A stretch of DNA of 64,000 bases from Iocasia fonsfrigidae (GCF_017751145.1 NZ_CP046640.1:310001-374000), one strand, 5' to 3'. Positions 42,982 through 51,924 are shown, counted from the stretch's first letter. The notes: generated by a model not told the origin, from the letters alone. A program made the numbers and translations.

Positions 42982-43124
42982 CTCCTCCTTATTAAATATA
43001 AATATCTTACTAATTTATAGTATTCTGTAGAGGGAAGGGAATACCTTTTTATTAATTGCATTTTTGTGATAAAATTGTATCGCTAGATAAGAAGTCTTGA
43101 TTTTGAATGGAGAGGGGTTTTTTT

Positions 43125-43571
43125 ATGGATGAACTTGATTTGAAATTATTAGAAGACCTATCCCAGGACAGCCGGGCAACATATGCAGAATTGGGTAGAA
43201 AATATAAGCTCAGCAGGGTCTGTATTAGGGAAAGAATAAATAATTTGGTTGACCAAGGGGTTATTGAGAAATTTACTATAGCTATAGATGCCCAAAAGCT
43301 GGGGTTAAAACTTTCAGTATTCTTTGATTTAGAAGTAAAACCGGAATCCCTCTATAAAGTAGCTGAAGAACTGGCCGAGGATGAGGCTGTTACTAATATC
43401 TTTTTGATGACTGGCTCACCAACATTATTTGTCAATGCCTTATTACGAGACCATAATGAACTTGAGAATTTTATGAGGGAAAAGTTCTATTTCCGTGATG
43501 AAATACTCAGAGTTCATAGTAATATCATGTTAAAGAATTTTAAAAGTAAAAGAGGTGGTCTATGTCCTTGA
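43125..43571 (+). CDS. Lrp/AsnC-family regulator
   Basis: A 148-residue regulator. The helix-turn-helix is at about residues 2-50 (LDLKLLEDLSQDSRATYAELGRKYKLSRVCIRERINNLVDQGVIEKF), followed by a RAM ligand-binding domain (LSVFFDLEVKPESLYKVAEELAEDEAVTNIFLMTGSPTLFV). The usual effector is an amino acid. An in-frame ATG at 43107 exists, but it lies within the ribosome site; GAGAGGGG before ATG 43125 favours the latter. Single gene with no obvious target alongside. Confidence 0.9.
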   Translation: MDELDLKLLEDLSQDSRATYAELGRKYKLSRVCIRERINNLVDQGVIEKFTIAIDAQKLGLKLSVFFDLEVKPESLYKVAEELAEDEAVTNIFLMTGSPTLFVNALLRDHNELENFMREKFYFRDEILRVHSNIMLKNFKSKRGGLCP

Positions 43572-43873
43572 ATCTTAACAATGATTTATTCCCGGTTAAT
43601 TTGTGAGCAGTAAATTATAGTAGTTAATACTTTATCAAAAAAGTAATATATTATAAGATAACACTGAATAAAGAGTAGTAAAACCCATTGACAAAGTGGC
43701 TTTCTTATTATAAGATTAAAATAGGTATAAATGTCGTTTTCTGCCTCTTGATACATAACTTTGTATATTATTATATTAATATTTAGTATAGATAAATATA
43801 AATTTTATACTTTCCAGAAATATTATTAGGGAAATTACATAAGTTCATTAAAATAAAAAAAAGAGGTGTTTTT
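43572..43873. other. Intergenic region upstream of the chemoreceptor
   Basis: About 300 A/T-rich bases. One promoter candidate: TTGACA at 43688-43693 and TAAGAT at 43711-43716, 17 bases apart. This would give a leader of about 150 bases. No hairpin or open frame of note and no sigma-28-type element seen. Confidence 0.5.
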
Positions 43874-45889
43874 ATGTTTAAAAGTATTAAAATAAGGATG
43901 ATTGCAATTATCAGTCTGGTAATTCTAATTTTGGTAGCAGGTAGTTCGTTTTTTGCTTATAACAGTTCGCGCAACATTCTGGAAGATACATTAGATAAAA
44001 CGGCCCGTGATGCTGCGAATAAAAATGCAATTATTTTTAAAGAAAAATTATTTGATAGTATTAATACAATCAGCAATTTAGATATTACATATATAAGGGA
44101 TCGAGAGGACCTGATGGAGAGTCTTGATGGGGAAACACTTAGAAGCCTATACTGGATGCAGGTAAGTGATGGTTTTAAGGAACTTGCAGAAGGAAAAAAC
44201 TCTTTAGAAACTATCTTTGTAGTTGACACAGGTGGTAATTATGTAGATACATTAGGTGAAAGTGGTAATGTACTTGAAGAAGAATATTACGATCAAGCTA
44301 TAAATAGTCAAGAAATTGTCATCTCTACCCCAATAAAACAGGGTGGTAAAGACCTGATTGCTATCTTACGTCCAATTATAGTTAGAGATAAGATAAGATT
44401 ACTATTAGGGGGAACAGTTAGTCTTGATTATTTAAACCAGATAGCCAGTACAATGAATATCAATGGTTATGGATATGCCTGGGTAATTGATGAAGAGATG
44501 AATACTATCGTCCATGCTAATAAAGGTTACTGGGCTAATCAGTCAATTTTTAAAAATGAACAGCAGCTTAAGGATATAGCAGAAGAAATGGTAGCAGGTA
44601 AAACAGGTGAAGAGATCTATACTGTAAATGGGCAGGAGCAGAAGCTCACCTTTGCCCCAGTTGCAGAAACTGGCTGGTCACTGGCTCTAACTGCCAGTAA
44701 CAGTGAATTATTGTCACCACTAGCAGTAGTCAAAAAAGGTAGTATTACTGCTAGCTTAATTGCTATAATATTAGGGATAATCATTTCATATCTTGTTTCG
44801 GCCAGGATTGCCAGTCCCTTAATTAAATTAACTGAGGTCACAGAAAAAGTAGCTGCTGGAGACTTAACCCAGAAAATAAATAATGTCGACACTAGTAGGG
44901 ATGATGAAATAGGTAGACTGGCTGGGTCAGTGAGGAATATGATCGGAAACCTAAGGATCATGATTGGTAAGGTTGCTGAGATATCGGAAGGAGTAGCCAC
45001 TTCCAGTGAAAAACTAACAGCAGCTGGTGATCAGGTAGGTGAGAGTGCTGAACAGGTTGGGGTTTCAATCCAGAATGTAGCTGCTGGTGCTGAAGAACAG
45101 GCAGCCCAGATTGAGAGGACAGCCAATAATACTAACAACCTGATAAATAAGATAGATGACATAAATCAGGGGTCAAATACAATGAATGAGGCTGCCGGTC
45201 ATGTGATGAATGATATTAAAAAAGGTAATGAGTCGGTTAATTATTCTATCAAAAATATAAATAATGTCAAAACCTCTACAGGTGAAGTTGCTGAAATTAT
45301 TAATACGCTGGGAGAAACATCTGCAGAGATAGATAATATTGTTGGCTTAATAAATGGCATTGCTGCCCAGACCAATCTCCTGGCCCTAAATGCTGCTATA
45401 GAAGCTGCCCGTGCTGGTAATGCCGGTAAAGGCTTTAGTGTGGTTGCCGAAGAGATCAGGCAGTTAGCAGAGGAATCTTCAGGTGCAACAGAACAAATTG
45501 CTGTTTTAATTTCTAAGATTCAAAAAGGTGTAAATAATGCTATAGCTGAGATGGATAATAATATAGAGGCTGTAGATAATAGTGTTAAAGCCATAGATGA
45601 TACAGGGGATGTCTTTAATGAAATTGAACGAGAAGCATTGAACCTCAAAGAGCTAATTAATGAAATAGTTCAGAACAGCCAGGCAATGGCAGAGGATAGT
45701 AAGCAGGTGGAAGAAGCTATTAATGATATTACTGAACTGAGTGAACAATTTGCTAGCAACTCTGAAGAGGTAGCAGCCTCCAGTGAAGAACAGATAGCAG
45801 CTACTGAAGAGATAGTAGATGGAGCTAAAGACCTGAATGACATGTCAGAGGAATTAACCCGCTCTATCGACCAGTTCAAATTAAAATAA
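43874..45889 (+). CDS. Methyl-accepting chemotaxis protein
   Basis: Transmembrane chemoreceptor of 671 residues. A membrane helix at about 8-28 is followed by an extracytoplasmic sensing region of about 250 residues with the appearance of a dCache domain ([23 protein letters not shown]). A second helix at about 285-307, HAMP, and a long coiled coil follow, with the signalling hairpin [40 protein letters not shown]. Cache domains commonly bind amino acids or carboxylates; the ligand is unknown. It is consistent with a motile cell, along with the flagellar-type genes at 23-25 kb. A terminator follows. Confidence 0.95.
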   Translation: MFKSIKIRMIAIISLVILILVAGSSFFAYNSSRNILEDTLDKTARDAANKNAIIFKEKLFDSINTISNLDITYIRDREDLMESLDGETLRSLYWMQVSDGFKELAEGKNSLETIFVVDTGGNYVDTLGESGNVLEEEYYDQAINSQEIVISTPIKQGGKDLIAILRPIIVRDKIRLLLGGTVSLDYLNQIASTMNINGYGYAWVIDEEMNTIVHANKGYWANQSIFKNEQQLKDIAEEMVAGKTGEEIYTVNGQEQKLTFAPVAETGWSLALTASNSELLSPLAVVKKGSITASLIAIILGIIISYLVSARIASPLIKLTEVTEKVAAGDLTQKINNVDTSRDDEIGRLAGSVRNMIGNLRIMIGKVAEISEGVATSSEKLTAAGDQVGESAEQVGVSIQNVAAGAEEQAAQIERTANNTNNLINKIDDINQGSNTMNEAAGHVMNDIKKGNESVNYSIKNINNVKTSTGEVAEIINTLGETSAEIDNIVGLINGIAAQTNLLALNAAIEAARAGNAGKGFSVVAEEIRQLAEESSGATEQIAVLISKIQKGVNNAIAEMDNNIEAVDNSVKAIDDTGDVFNEIEREALNLKELINEIVQNSQAMAEDSKQVEEAINDITELSEQFASNSEEVAASSEEQIAATEEIVDGAKDLNDMSEELTRSIDQFKLK

Positions 45890-45917
45890 TATAATATAGT
45901 AATTGTATGACATGGAG

Positions 45918-45963
45918 ACGGTTTGTTTGACACATTATTATGTCAAACGAACCGTTCTTTTTT
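45918..45963 (+). terminator. Intrinsic terminator after the chemoreceptor
   Basis: ACGGTTTGTTTGACA (45918-45932) pairs with TGTCAAACGAACCGT (45941-45955): 15 bp with one G-T pair, then TCTTTTTTT. Repeat copy C starts immediately after it. Confidence 0.92.
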
Positions 45964-45970
45964 TGTGTAA

Positions 45971-46150
45971 ATAACTTTAGAGGCCGACCAATATATTTAC
46001 TTACCTTGTCGTATACTACGGCGTCCATGCCTCCAGACAATTTCTAGAGTCGTCCAGTAAATATATTGGTCTGATTTATGATAAATAGTTAACTTTGTGT
46101 AAAAAGTGGTTCTAAGAAAACACTAATGATTGTTGATTAAGTCTGGATGG
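45971..46150 (+). repeat. Dispersed foldback element, copy C
   Basis: About 180 bp, beginning ATAACTTTAGAGGCCGACC. Outer arms GACCAATATATTTAC (45986-46000) and GTAAATATATTGGTC (46057-46071) pair perfectly. Tail TTGTTGATTAAGTCTGGATGG as in copies A and D. Compared with copy D it lacks about 38 bp between two CGGCGTCC direct repeats, which explains its smaller size. It is located between a terminator and the end of a convergent XRE gene. Confidence 0.82.
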
Positions 46151-46185
46151 CGAAGTTACTTTTTTCTGGCAGCAAATAGTGTAAT

Positions 46186-46542
46186 TTAGTCAGGGTCAAT
46201 GGCCTGAATGATTTTGATTATCTGTTGAATAGATTTAGGTGAGAGGTCTTTGGTTTTTTCAAAAAGGAGCTGGAGGTCTTTTCGTTCAGAGACTTTAGTA
46301 AGGCAGTTAGCAAGTTCCGGATTTATCTGGTAGGTATTGCGCTCTGTGGTTTCTTCTAATAGGTAACTGATAGAAACTTCAAATATTTTAGCTAGTTTTT
46401 GGATTGTTTTTATGTCTGGTGTATTAATATTGTTTTCATATTGTGAGATTGTTGATTTGGCTACATTTATTTTTTGACCCAGTTCAGTCTGGGTCATATT
46501 TTTTTCTTTTCTTAGTTTGCGGATCATATTTCCTAGTGACAT
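46186..46542 (-). CDS. XRE-family repressor-like regulator
   Basis: A 118-residue protein with an N-terminal helix-turn-helix (LRKEKNMTQTELGQKINVAKSTISQYENNINTPDIKTIQKLAKIFEVSISYLLEE) and a helical C-terminus that may dimerise. It is divergent from a small XRE gene, the same architecture as the 26.4-27.1 kb pair but with a different DNA-reading helix and a different operator (GTTCA-N7-TGAAC). The reverse strand has GGAGAG before its ATG. Confidence 0.88.
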   Translation of the reverse strand: MSLGNMIRKLRKEKNMTQTELGQKINVAKSTISQYENNINTPDIKTIQKLAKIFEVSISYLLEETTERNTYQINPELANCLTKVSERKDLQLLFEKTKDLSPKSIQQIIKIIQAIDPD

Positions 46543-46562
46543 ATTGTTTCTCTCCTTTAAAT

Positions 46563-46579
46563 GTTCATAATCTGTGAAC
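46563..46579. promoter_or_regulatory. Operator GTTCA-N7-TGAAC, leftward copy
   Basis: GTTCATAATCTGTGAAC, a 17-bp dyad, lies just downstream of the predicted start point of the leftward XRE transcript (TATAAT at 46592-46587 on the minus strand). An isolated half-site GTTCA lies at 46631-46635. Confidence 0.75.
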
Positions 46580-46663
46580 TGCTTTTATTATAACATAGAT
46601 AGGTTTAGAGAATAATATTATGAGTTAAAAGTTCATAAAAAAAATACAAAACCATGGAAATAC

Positions 46664-46692
46664 TTGACAAAAATACAAAAAATAAATATAAT
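46664..46692 (+). promoter_or_regulatory. Sigma-A promoter of the rightward XRE gene
   Basis: TTGACA (46664-46669), 17 bases, TATAAT (46687-46692): a consensus promoter. The expected start point is near 46699, only about 15 bases before the GTG used as gene start. Confidence 0.9.
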
Positions 46693-46703
46693 ATAGTAAA
46701 AAT

Positions 46704-46720
46704 GTTCATATAAGGTGAAC
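46704..46720. promoter_or_regulatory. Operator GTTCA-N7-TGAAC, rightward copy
   Basis: GTTCATATAAGGTGAAC has the same 5-base arms and spacing as the dyad at 46563. It overlaps the first codons of the rightward gene. Confidence 0.75.
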
Positions 46721-46927
46721 AAGGAGCTGGTCCCCATTAATTTAGCAAAACTTAAAAAGCTAAGGGTAGAAAAGGGTTTTACTCAACAGGAGATGGCTGA
46801 AAAGTTAGGCTATAAAGGGAAGAGTGGTTACTGTCAGTTAGAAAATGGCACTGTTAAAATGACCCTGGAGCAGGCCAAAAAAATAGCTGAAATATTGGGA
46901 GATGATATTGAAAAAATATTTTTTTAA
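46715..46927 (+). CDS. Small XRE-family regulator
   Basis: A Cro-like helix-turn-helix protein of at most 70 residues (LKKLRVEKGFTQQEMAEKLGYKGKSGYCQLENGTVKMTLEQAKKIAEILGDDIEKIFF). The start is uncertain. The GTG at 46715 lies inside the operator and only about 15 bases from the predicted transcript start, leaving no room for a standard ribosome site. A perfect AAGGAG at 46721-46726 points instead to the codon at 46736, 9 bases on, which is ATT, a rare initiation codon. Either way the helix-turn-helix is complete. Confidence 0.83.
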   Translation: MNKELVPINLAKLKKLRVEKGFTQQEMAEKLGYKGKSGYCQLENGTVKMTLEQAKKIAEILGDDIEKIFF

Positions 46928-46983
46928 CTAAATATCTAAGATGTTTGTAAGGGATATATTTAAAGTAGAAAGGGGTAAAAAAA

Positions 46984-47544
46984 ATGGGATTTATCGGAGA
47001 ATTAGTAAAGGAAGAAATAGATAAGACACCTGGCATGGATGAGGATAAACTTAGTAATCTCCTGGGTCTTGAGCACCTGGAGTTTTTAGAATATATTAAT
47101 GGGGATAGAATACTGCCTGATGAGTTGCTAATTGAAATAGCGGTGATATTAGACAGCAGTTTATTACAGTGTTTTGTTGCAGGAGCTATTGCTGGGTTTA
47201 TGTCTTTTAATCAAGATAAGGCTGATTTTTATATAACAGCTAAAAACTCTATAAATCATCTTGAAAAAACTATGGGGCTTACTAAAAGGGTTTTGCGTTT
47301 TACCCATAATAAAAATTCTATAGCTGACCTTAGTAGAGAGGAAGTAATGCTTTATAGGCAGATGATTAATATGCTCAAAGATACAGGACATTTCTGTAAA
47401 GTGTTACAGCTTGCAGTAGAGAAGATGGATAAAAATTTCAGTAATGAAACAGGAAATAAAAGCAGTAATATAGATTATATTTCAAATAAGTTTAAAAAAT
47501 ATAAGACGGCAGCCGGGATATTATGTACAGCAGATAAGAAATAA
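46984..47544 (+). CDS. Uncharacterised protein with helix-turn-helix-like N-terminus
   Basis: A 186-residue, largely helical protein with no recognised family. The N-terminal 60 residues (DEDKLSNLLGLEHLEFLEYINGDRILPDELLIEIAVIL) resemble an XRE/Cro-type fold in spacing. The rest has no membrane helix; a short hydrophobic patch is at CFVAGAIAGFMSF. It lies 56 bases behind the small XRE gene and probably shares its promoter, so it would be under the switch's control. AAAGGGG precedes the ATG. Confidence 0.65.
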   Translation: MGFIGELVKEEIDKTPGMDEDKLSNLLGLEHLEFLEYINGDRILPDELLIEIAVILDSSLLQCFVAGAIAGFMSFNQDKADFYITAKNSINHLEKTMGLTKRVLRFTHNKNSIADLSREEVMLYRQMINMLKDTGHFCKVLQLAVEKMDKNFSNETGNKSSNIDYISNKFKKYKTAAGILCTADKK

Positions 47545-47581
47545 TTTTAATCTAGTATGATTTTTAGAGCTGGCTATTTAA

Positions 47582-47610
47582 TTGAAAGAGAATCTATTAT
47601 ATTATATAAA
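47582..47610 (+). promoter_or_regulatory. Promoter for the PLP racemase gene
   Basis: TTGAAA (47582-47587), 17 bases, TATAAA (47605-47610), about 45 bases before the start. Confidence 0.65.
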
Positions 47611-47656
47611 GAAAGAGGAAGAACAATAAGAATAAGACACAGGGGGATAATAGTAG

Positions 47657-48730
47657 ATGGAAAATCCTAGAATAAATATAAATCTAACACAGATAAGAGA
47701 AAATGCAGAGAGGGTATTTGAAAATTGTAGGAATAATAATATATCACTTACCGGGGTTGTCAAAGTAGGGGCTGGGGATATTAAACTTGCTCAGTCTTTT
47801 ATTAATGGAGGTATTAAGAGTCTGGGAGATTCCCGATTGGATAATATTCGCAATCTGCGCAGGAGTGGTTATCAGGGGGAAACAGTACTTTTGAGACTTC
47901 CTCAACTGGCAGAGGTGACTGAGGTAATTAATTATGCTGACCTTAGTCTAGTAAGTGAGGTAGTAACAGTAAAGGCCCTATCAGAGGCTGCTGTTAAGGT
48001 GTGTAAGCGACATGGTATTATAGTAATGATAGATGTTGGCGACCTGCGTGAGGGTATTTTGCCTGATCAAATAAAGGATTTTTTCAGAGAAATAGTTAAT
48101 TTACCGATGTTAGATATCAGGGGAATCGGAACAAATGTAGGCTGTTATGCTGGTGTATTACCTACTATCAGCAACACAGAGATACTTGTTGAACTGGCTG
48201 AAGAATTAAGGGATTATTACAGCCTTGAACTGCCGCTTATTTCAGGGGGGAATACGGCTACTACTAGACTCCTTAGTGATAATACCCTACCTGAAGGGAT
48301 AAATCACCTGAGAATAGGTGAAGCAATCTTACAGGGTACAGATATTACCAACCAGCGAATTATTAAAGACTTACAGCAGAATAATTTTACTATGACAGCC
48401 TCAATTATTGAACTCAAAGATAAACCCTCTGCACCTACGGGAGAGGTGGGCTATGATGCCTTTGGAAACATACCTGTTTATGAAGATAGGGGAGTAAGAA
48501 AAAGGGCTATTCTGGCAGTAGGCAGACAGGATGTTAAGTTAGATGGTCTTATCCCTGTTGATGAAGGAATAAAAGTATTGGGGGCCAGTAGTGATCATTT
48601 ACTGGTAGATGTGACAGATAAAAAAGGTTGTTTATCTACTGGTGATGAGTTGGAATTTTATTTAGATTATGGTGCTATACTAAGATTGATGACTTCACCA
48701 TATGTCTATAAGAATTATATTATGTTTTAG
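47657..48730 (+). CDS. PLP-dependent amino-acid racemase (alanine racemase N-domain family)
   Basis: A 357-residue fold-type III PLP enzyme. The N-terminal barrel starts PRININLTQIRENAERV and places the PLP lysine in GVVKVGAGD. Further marks are LRGIGTNVGCYAGVLP, ISGGNTATTRLL and LRIGEAILQGTDIT, which fit the alanine/ornithine racemase-like subgroup rather than housekeeping Alr. Candidate substrates include ornithine, alanine and other amino acids; none can be chosen from sequence. The 3' end overlaps the convergent amidohydrolase gene by 11 bases. Confidence 0.85.
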   Translation: MENPRININLTQIRENAERVFENCRNNNISLTGVVKVGAGDIKLAQSFINGGIKSLGDSRLDNIRNLRRSGYQGETVLLRLPQLAEVTEVINYADLSLVSEVVTVKALSEAAVKVCKRHGIIVMIDVGDLREGILPDQIKDFFREIVNLPMLDIRGIGTNVGCYAGVLPTISNTEILVELAEELRDYYSLELPLISGGNTATTRLLSDNTLPEGINHLRIGEAILQGTDITNQRIIKDLQQNNFTMTASIIELKDKPSAPTGEVGYDAFGNIPVYEDRGVRKRAILAVGRQDVKLDGLIPVDEGIKVLGASSDHLLVDVTDKKGCLSTGDELEFYLDYGAILRLMTSPYVYKNYIMF

Positions 48731-50342
48731 CTTTATAAACAGCTTTACCACCTACATAAGTACCCAGGATTGTTATATCCTTTATTTTTTCCCTGTCAAG
48801 ATGAAAAATATCTTCTGAAAGGACAGTAAAATCTGCCAGTTTGCCTATTTCAAGGGTTCCTTTAATACCTTCTTCAAAGGACTGATAGGCAGGGTTAACT
48901 GTAAAGATTTTAACAGCATCATAGACTGATAGTTGTTCTGCTGGGTGCCAGCCGCCCTGGGGGTTACCTGCTAAATCATGACGGGTTACGGCAGCATAGA
49001 TGCCATAAAGAGGGTTAAAGGGTTCGATAGGGGCGTCAGAACTACCACATATTTTAATTCCACTCTGTTGCATTGACTGCCAGGCATAGCTGTGGAAAGA
49101 CCTATCAGTTCCAACTCTGTCCTCAATGATTGGCCAGTCTGTTGCCAGGAAAATAGGTTGTACAGCAGCAATCACTTTATTTCGGGCCATCTTTTGGTAT
49201 ATTGAGGGACTGCCTAGCTGGGCATGAACGATAATGGGTCTGGGGTTATTAATGGTTTTTATCCGGCTAAAGGAATTGGCAGCCATTTCAACTGCAGCAT
49301 CTCCAATGGCATGAACTGCAACTTGACAGTCTTCTTTATAGGCAGTAGATACCAGTCTATTTAGATCAGTCTGACTTAATAAAAGGTCTCCTTTAGTACT
49401 TTTGTTAAAATAAGGTTGGCGTAGGGCGGCGGTACAGGCCCCCAGTGAGCCGTCAGCTATTATTTTAATAGGCCCGTATTTAAAGAAAATGTTTCCTCTA
49501 CCTGTTTTAATACCCTGTCTACTGAATTTAATTATCTCTTCTGCCTGGTTAACTCTTAATTGAAGGTTGATTCTGAGAGGTAGTTTGTTTTCTTCAGCAA
49601 GTTCCTGGTAGGCTTGTAAGATTATTGAGGGGTCTTTTATATTAAGGAAATCATCAGTCTGGAGGGAGCTAAGTCCTGTTCTGGCAGCTGCTTCAAAACC
49701 CTGTTGTAGTAATTCTTTGGTCTGTTTAATATTTTTTTGTGGTATTTTATTTTCTACCAGGTCAATGGCATCATCATACAAAACACCTGTAGGACTGCCC
49801 TGGTTGTCACGTTCTATTTTGCCTCCGGCTGGATCCGGGGTCTTTTTATCAATCTGGCAGATTTCCAGGGCTCTGGTGTTTACCAGTGCTACATGATAAC
49901 AGGCCCTTTTCAGTATTAACGGGTTTTCAGGGGCTATTAGATCAAGTTCTTCTTTTTCTGGTAAGCCTGGTGTAGTAAAGTCTTTATCATTCCAGCCACT
50001 TCCCTCAATCCACTTGCCTGGTACTATATTTCTATCCTTAATATAATTTTTAATTCTCCTGGAGATATCTTCTATTCCAGTGACAGCATTTAGTCTTATC
50101 TTACTATTTGATAAGGCATATTGATAAATGTGGAGATGGGCATCATTAAAACCAGGAATCACTGTCTTTTCTCTTAGGTCAACAACCCTACATTTATTAT
50201 TTAGATATTTTCCCATTATGTATTGCTCAGTTCCCAGGTCAAGAATATAGTCATCTTTAACTACCATTGCCTGCAGGGGATTATTTACAGTTTCCTGGTT
50301 TTTCATAGTATAGATTTTGCCGTTTCTAAAGATCGTTTTCAT
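48720..50342 (-). CDS. YtcJ-like metal-dependent amidohydrolase
   Basis: A 540-residue amidohydrolase of the YtcJ-like branch. N-terminal part: KTIFRNGKIYTMKN and VIPGFNDAHLHIYQYAL with the HxH metal pair. Further in: IKIIADGSLGACTAALRQPY, VAVHAIGDAAVEMA with a metal His, VHAQLGSP and CGSSDAPIEPFNPLYGIYAAVTR, whose Asp is the usual catalytic residue. Family members cleave N-substituted amides of small molecules; the substrate is unknown. An ATG at 50354 is in frame, but the ribosome site overlaps it; ATG 50342 is preferred. It lies back to back, tail to tail, with the racemase. Confidence 0.88.
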   Translation of the reverse strand: MKTIFRNGKIYTMKNQETVNNPLQAMVVKDDYILDLGTEQYIMGKYLNNKCRVVDLREKTVIPGFNDAHLHIYQYALSNSKIRLNAVTGIEDISRRIKNYIKDRNIVPGKWIEGSGWNDKDFTTPGLPEKEELDLIAPENPLILKRACYHVALVNTRALEICQIDKKTPDPAGGKIERDNQGSPTGVLYDDAIDLVENKIPQKNIKQTKELLQQGFEAAARTGLSSLQTDDFLNIKDPSIILQAYQELAEENKLPLRINLQLRVNQAEEIIKFSRQGIKTGRGNIFFKYGPIKIIADGSLGACTAALRQPYFNKSTKGDLLLSQTDLNRLVSTAYKEDCQVAVHAIGDAAVEMAANSFSRIKTINNPRPIIVHAQLGSPSIYQKMARNKVIAAVQPIFLATDWPIIEDRVGTDRSFHSYAWQSMQQSGIKICGSSDAPIEPFNPLYGIYAAVTRHDLAGNPQGGWHPAEQLSVYDAVKIFTVNPAYQSFEEGIKGTLEIGKLADFTVLSEDIFHLDREKIKDITILGTYVGGKAVYKAKT

Positions 50343-50517
50343 AATTAAGCCCATCCTCTCATTGCAAATATTATTTGCAAAGCCTTTTTAGTATGTAGCT
50401 ATATTATATTATAAAAGCATTTTCCTGACAAATAGTTAATAATTAATCTTAGCTTATTTAAAGGTGCATAATTAACAGCTGAAATGATTAAAATAAAAGT
50501 GGAGGTGGTGCCCTGGA

Positions 50518-50691
50518 GTGGCACGAATAATGTCAGATAGAACCAAATATGAATTGGCTGAAGAGCTTGGATTTGGGCACAAGGTCAAAGATGGTGACTG
50601 GGGCAATATAACCACCCGTGAAGCCGGGCTGCTTGTCAAGGCTGCTGTAGCTAAAGCAGAGGAGATGATGGCCCACAGTAACAGGCAGTAG
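50518..50691 (+). CDS. Small acid-soluble spore protein, alpha/beta type
   Basis: A 57-codon gene starting GTG (GTG GCA CGA ATA ATG) and ending TAG. The product contains YELAEELGF, then KVKDGDWGNITTREAGLLV, followed by KAAVAKAEE. GDWGNITTREAG is the diagnostic motif of alpha/beta SASPs, which coat spore DNA and protect it from UV. GGAGGTG at 50501-50507 lies 10 bases upstream; an ATG at 50530 is an alternative. It resembles the SspF-like minor subgroup. The stop codon lies inside the 5' arm of the terminator. Confidence 0.93.
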   Translation: MARIMSDRTKYELAEELGFGHKVKDGDWGNITTREAGLLVKAAVAKAEEMMAHSNRQ

Positions 50692-50715
50692 GGTTTTTTT
50701 CCTACTGCCTGTTAC
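50678..50715 (+). terminator. Terminator overlapping the SASP stop codon
   Basis: GTAACAGGCAGTAGG (50678-50692) and CCTACTGCCTGTTAC (50701-50715) form a perfect 15-bp stem with a T-rich 8-base loop; the last SASP codons are in the first arm. Confidence 0.88.
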
Positions 50716-50768
50716 TCTTATAGATCTAGATAATGTTGCCAAGTTTTGAGATTGGCAAATGTATTTAC

Positions 50769-51269
50769 TTAACTTAGGAATTGCCTTTTAGCCAGTCTTT
50801 TTCCCGCTTCGCTTAAGTAAAGTTTATCTATTACCCGGATAATTTCCTCTTTATTTTTGGCTGATAGGTCATATTCATCTGGTAAATTAACCAGCCAGTC
50901 AGCATCATACAATATCTTAAAATTATTGCTATTAAACTTCCCGGGGGAATGATGGTTCCCAATGATTTCACAGACTTCCTTGATGATTAATTCTTCAATT
51001 GGAAAACGGTTTAAGATATCCCTGGCGACAGGAGGCCCTTCAATTTCCTGGTATTTAGGAGCCGAACTGTTGTATTTCTTTTCTGCATTTTTAATCCCTA
51101 TATCATGCAGAATAGCCGAATAGATAATAACTTCTTGATTTATATCTTTTTCCTGGTGTAGGGAGATTAATTTCTCTGCATAACTGGTTACTTTCAGGGC
51201 ATGCTGAATTCTTTTGTGATCATCACCAAAGTAGTTCTTCATTTCATTGATAATTTCTTTTTTATACAT
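50769..51269 (-). CDS. HD-domain phosphohydrolase
   Basis: A 166-residue HD-superfamily protein. Metal-binding residues are seen as HALKVTSYAEKL, AILHDIGIKNAE (the HD pair), GNHHSPG, and a final Asp in LYDADWLVNL. Small HD proteins of this kind cleave phosphomonoesters or nucleotides; the substrate is unknown. Start ATG 51269 preceded on its strand by AGAGAGG. Convergent with the spore-protein gene. Confidence 0.87.
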   Translation of the reverse strand: MYKKEIINEMKNYFGDDHKRIQHALKVTSYAEKLISLHQEKDINQEVIIYSAILHDIGIKNAEKKYNSSAPKYQEIEGPPVARDILNRFPIEELIIKEVCEIIGNHHSPGKFNSNNFKILYDADWLVNLPDEYDLSAKNKEEIIRVIDKLYLSEAGKRLAKRQFLS

Positions 51270-51390
51270 ATTTTCACCTCTCTTTTAGGTCATAAAATAA
51301 TCTATAGAGAAATTATATCAATTACAGTAAAAAAAATAAAGAAAATTTTGCCCTAGGACAGATGGATTTTCTGGACGGTGATTACAGTAG

Positions 51391-51522
51391 ATAGTATGGT
51401 TTATTAAACTGGTTCAGTTAATGGCTGCCCTGGTTGTAGCCTCAATTCCAGTTATTATAGTATATCTAATTTCCTCTAAACAGGTAGTACAGGGGATGAC
51501 AGCAGGGGCTGTCAAAGGATAA
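51391..51522 (+). pseudogene. C-terminal relic of a MalG-like sugar permease
   Basis: A short frame closed by a stop at 51388-51390 upstream encodes LVQLMAALVVASIPVIIVYL and then VVQGMTAGAVKG before TAA. This is the last helix and the conserved TAGxVKG ending of MalG-type permeases; compare MAAAVIVTVPVVILVF and VQGLTAGSVKG at the end of the 29649 gene. No start, ribosome site or rest of the gene is present. Confidence 0.85.
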
Positions 51523-51534
51523 ATTGAAAGCAAT

Positions 51535-51810
51535 TTAGACATATGGATTTTCTGAACCTTCACTTACCCTGATAAAGTCAATAATCAGTGCAATCTGAAT
51601 GGCCAGTAGTAATTGGTCAAGTATGGTTCCCAGGAAGGCGGTACGGCAGACAGATGCATCAATTATACACTCACCTACAGATGGTGTTCTGGTTAATTCC
51701 TCTGTTGCCCCTACCAGGAGGCGGTAAGAGTCGGTTAATAAAGTGAATTTCTCTATTAATGAATCTATATCACCCAGTATAATGTCATCAAAACCAAAAC
51801 CATTAGGCAT
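51535..51810 (-). CDS. Small uncharacterised protein
   Basis: A 91-residue protein without a recognised family. It begins MPNGFGFDDIILGDIDSLIEKF and has two cysteines in the middle (GECIIDASVCRTAF) followed by a hydrophobic helix (LDQLLLAIQIALIIDFIRV). The ribosome site is excellent (AAGGAGGG, 7 bases from the ATG on the minus strand), which argues that it is expressed. Spore-coat or surface-associated small proteins are possible by style, but nothing specific supports this. Confidence 0.7.
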   Translation of the reverse strand: MPNGFGFDDIILGDIDSLIEKFTLLTDSYRLLVGATEELTRTPSVGECIIDASVCRTAFLGTILDQLLLAIQIALIIDFIRVSEGSENPYV

Positions 51811-51924
51811 ATTGAGCCCTCCTTAAGACAGTTTATATAGTATATTCACAAAGCTTTCTTTTTGATAGTAATTTTATTTATAGTTATTTATAGACTAGGA
51901 AGTAAAGAGGATTCATTTTAATTC

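Noticed and set aside
45971-46150. Foldback element as a tRNA-like or rRNA fragment
   Set aside because: No acceptor stem, anticodon arm or T-loop pattern could be fitted, and the four copies share arms that do not form a cloverleaf.
50533-50742. Minus-strand frame of 69 codons
   Set aside because: It is the shadow of the spore-protein gene on the plus strand, which has a diagnostic SASP motif and ribosome site.
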